From: Qipengyuania citrea
GTDB lineage: Bacteria > Pseudomonadota > Alphaproteobacteria > Sphingomonadales > Sphingomonadaceae
DNA length: 64,000 nt
Direction: 5' to 3'
Assembly (NCBI RefSeq): GCF_024171405.1
Contig: NZ_JALJZT010000002.1
Location: 2,666,001 to 2,730,000, forward strand
Position numbers and translations under genes: made by a program. Positions 62,496-64,000 of the stretch are shown here, piece by piece (the first letter of the stretch is position 1; each line of letters starts with the position of its first letter). The notes under the pieces were generated by a model that was not told the DNA's origin, did not search any database, and worked only from the letters and a program-made list of their open reading frames with translations.

Positions 62496-63476
62496 CTACG
62501 GGCTCCCCGGTCCACCGGGTATGGGACCGCCAGACATAAACATCGCGCGCGCGCGCGAGGGATCATGGCGGCCGGGAATGTCGAACAGGATCTGGCGGCG
62601 CGCGAAATCGATCGCCACCCGGTCGAACACGCGCATACTGCCGATTCCCAGGATCAGCGCGGGCCGTTTGCCCAGACCAAGCGCGGCGAAGGTCGGGCTG
62701 TCGGCAAAACCGATCGGGACATTGCCCATGGTCATCCCGCCGATCTCGAGCTTGCGCGCATAGGAAAGGTCGCTGACTATCTGCGTCCCATGGACATCCA
62801 TGCTGGTGATCTCGCCCATGTCGCGCGCGCGCAATTTGCGCAGCAAGGCGCTGTTGCCCAAGGTTGTCTGGGCTCCGGTATCGACCACCACCGCGACGCG
62901 GATATTGTCGACCAGCGCATCGGTGATCACCATCTGCCCCAGCTTGCGCCGCGCGCGGACGATGATCTCATATCCCGCATTGCCGCCCAGCGTCGCCGCA
63001 TCGGCCACCTGCATGCGCTCTTCGCGGAAGTCGATCAGCACGCGCAGGTCCTGCAAGCTGTCGAGCCCGAGGATCCCGTCGGCGCCGATATTGCTGGAAT
63101 GAAGCAGCGGCGAGAGCAGGCCGGTGACCGAACGGTCGGCAAAGCGCAGTTCGTCGACCTCGATCAGATCGACCATCTCGGCGCTGCCCATCGCGACGAG
63201 CATTGCCCGGCCGCGGCGCGGCAGCGCAAGATCATCGACGATCTTGTGCGTCACCACGGTGGCCTGCGCGCCGGTATCGATCAGGAAGCGATAGGGGCCC
63301 TGGCCCGCGATGGTGACCGGCACGGTCAGCCGTTCGTAGCGATCGCGGTCGATGACATGGTCGTCGGCAGGTGGCTCCGCGCCAGCCTCGGCAGGGGCGG
63401 GCGACTGCGCGGCCAGCGGCGCGGCTATCGCCAGCGCGGCGGCGGCGGCCAGTCGGGATAACCCGTATCGAGCCAT
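62496..63476 (-). CDS. Periplasmic retropepsin-like aspartic protease with two lobes
   Basis: 326 aa. Signal peptide (about 1-24, ending LAAQS), then two tandem retropepsin-type domains, each with a catalytic motif: LIDTGAQATV (D67) and VVDTGAQTTL (D199). Thus one chain could supply both aspartates of the active site, like eukaryotic pepsins but unlike dimeric viral enzymes. Each lobe also has the GILGLDS / LILGIGS second motif. Length and layout are like other proteobacterial aspartyl protease family proteins. Role unknown. Confidence 0.85.
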   Translation of the reverse strand: MARYGLSRLAAAAALAIAAPLAAQSPAPAEAGAEPPADDHVIDRDRYERLTVPVTIAGQGPYRFLIDTGAQATVVTHKIVDDLALPRRGRAMLVAMGSAEMVDLIEVDELRFADRSVTGLLSPLLHSSNIGADGILGLDSLQDLRVLIDFREERMQVADAATLGGNAGYEIIVRARRKLGQMVITDALVDNIRVAVVVDTGAQTTLGNSALLRKLRARDMGEITSMDVHGTQIVSDLSYARKLEIGGMTMGNVPIGFADSPTFAALGLGKRPALILGIGSMRVFDRVAIDFARRQILFDIPGRHDPSRARAMFMSGGPIPGGPGSP

Positions 63477-63614
63477 GGCTTTCACTCTTCCTCTCGCGCG
63501 CAGGATACCACGGCGGGGCGAGCCGGCAAAATCGGGGAGGGGAAGGGCGGAGGGGCGTGGTGCAGAGCCTGGGCGAGACTTACCGTGCATGCCTGCCTCG
63601 GACGGGGCCGCGGC

Positions 63615-64000
63615 TTAATCCGCTAAGGTACTGGTTCGATCGGCGGACGCTCGCGCGGATGCGTGCGGCGGCAGCGGATCTGCCGGGGTGCGCCTGATCA
63701 TCGCAATGCTCTGGCGCACCACATCGGGCCAGACGAAATAGAGGATACCCGCATAGGCCGCGGCGCCCGCGCTCCCGAGAATGCCCAGCGTGGCGACAGG
63801 GCCTATATCTGCGGGCAGCGCCTGGCGCAGACCCAGCACCATCACGGCCATGATCAGGCAGGCGAGGGCCGGCGGCGCGAGTGCCTGCGCGAGGCGCTTC
63901 ACCGACAGATCGATCTGCGGCAACGTCAGCGCCAGCGTGAAGATCAGGAGCAAGGGGGCGGCGACCCACCAGGCATGCACCAGCCCCTGCGCGCCATATT
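63615..64000 (-). CDS. C-terminus of a polysaccharide flippase-like membrane protein (5' partial)
   Basis: The frame stays open to the right edge, with the reading YGAQGLVHAWWV at the boundary. About 128 residues are visible, with four membrane helices, as in the C-terminal end of Wzx/MVF (MATE-like) oligosaccharide flippases. Only the end is visible, so the family call is moderate. The terminal SADRTSTLAD tail is polar. The 138-bp gap to the protease gene shows nothing definite. Confidence 0.6.
   Translation of the reverse strand, partial: YGAQGLVHAWWVAAPLLLIFTLALTLPQIDLSVKRLAQALAPPALACLIMAVMVLGLRQALPADIGPVATLGILGSAGAAAYAGILYFVWPDVVRQSIAMIRRTPADPLPPHASARASADRTSTLAD

Noticed and set aside
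1-64000. CRISPR arrays, rRNA genes, complete insertion sequences or prophage
   Set aside because: No regularly spaced repeats, rRNA segments, transposase pairs with terminal repeats, or phage structural genes were seen.

Overview
The window is about 65% GC and very densely coded, with almost no gaps above 250 bp. Gene content (TonB-dependent receptors used for sugar uptake, COQ9, ubiquinol-cytochrome c chaperone, DUF1134/EipA, ArsN2-like GNAT, MsrQ-like cytochromes, leaderless-looking hslV with an RpoH promoter) fits an aerobic alphaproteobacterium of the Sphingomonadales, most likely Erythrobacteraceae. This assignment is inferred from protein character only; there is no rRNA in the window.

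Region 1 (1-2608) is the 3' part of a GMC oxidoreductase (cholesterol-oxidase type) fused to an alpha/beta hydrolase. Region 2 (2627-14052) is a sulfide/persulfide island. A long minus-strand gene train starts from one strong promoter at about 13.0 kb: persulfide-dioxygenase-like MBL protein, split YeeE/YedE thiosulfate-type transporter, DUF442 sulfur-transferase-like protein, type II sulfide:quinone reductase, SulP permease, a 53-aa transposase-like HTH protein, cytochrome bd-type (CIO) quinol oxidase with a small DUF2474 subunit, a 1-Cys peroxiredoxin and an MBL-rhodanese protein. Divergently lie a second peroxiredoxin and an ArsR regulator without any cysteine. SQR would feed electrons into quinone and the sulfide-tolerant bd-type oxidase would take them to oxygen. 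Region 3 (14210-20269) is an iron-uptake operon under a Fur-like box: exbB-exbD-tonB, a catecholate-type TonB receptor, PiuC-like hydroxylase, ferric-reductase-like membrane protein and PepSY protein.

Region 4 (20310-40706) is a pectin/hexuronate utilisation locus. Five near-identical palindromes centred on ACCGGT mark a LacI-family regulon: a FAH-family hydratase, the regulator, an operon of RpiB-like isomerase-kduD-kdgK-carboxylesterase, a PL1 pectate lyase, an operon of TonB receptor-esterase-GH43-TRAP transporter (DctPQM), and uxaA/uxaC-uxuB. Extracellular or periplasmic depolymerisation, TonB and TRAP uptake, and two cytoplasmic branches (4-deoxy-5-ketouronate and galacturonate) converge on 2-keto-3-deoxygluconate and KdgK.

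Region 5 (40758-64000) is mostly housekeeping: tRNA-Ser(GCU), DUF1134, aromatic aminotransferase, a helix-hairpin-helix lipoprotein, ribD/ribE, YgjP metallopeptidase, YcgN, SCO, ankyrin, COQ9, feoAB with a Fur-like box, ssb, BamE, hslVU, DJ-1/PfpI, a second SulP, an Atm1-type ABC exporter, a retropepsin-like protease and the end of a polysaccharide flippase. Its one anomaly is a roughly 440-bp AT-richer stretch carrying a small membrane-protein gene, sandwiched between intact ssb and a decayed in-frame copy of the ssb 3' end.
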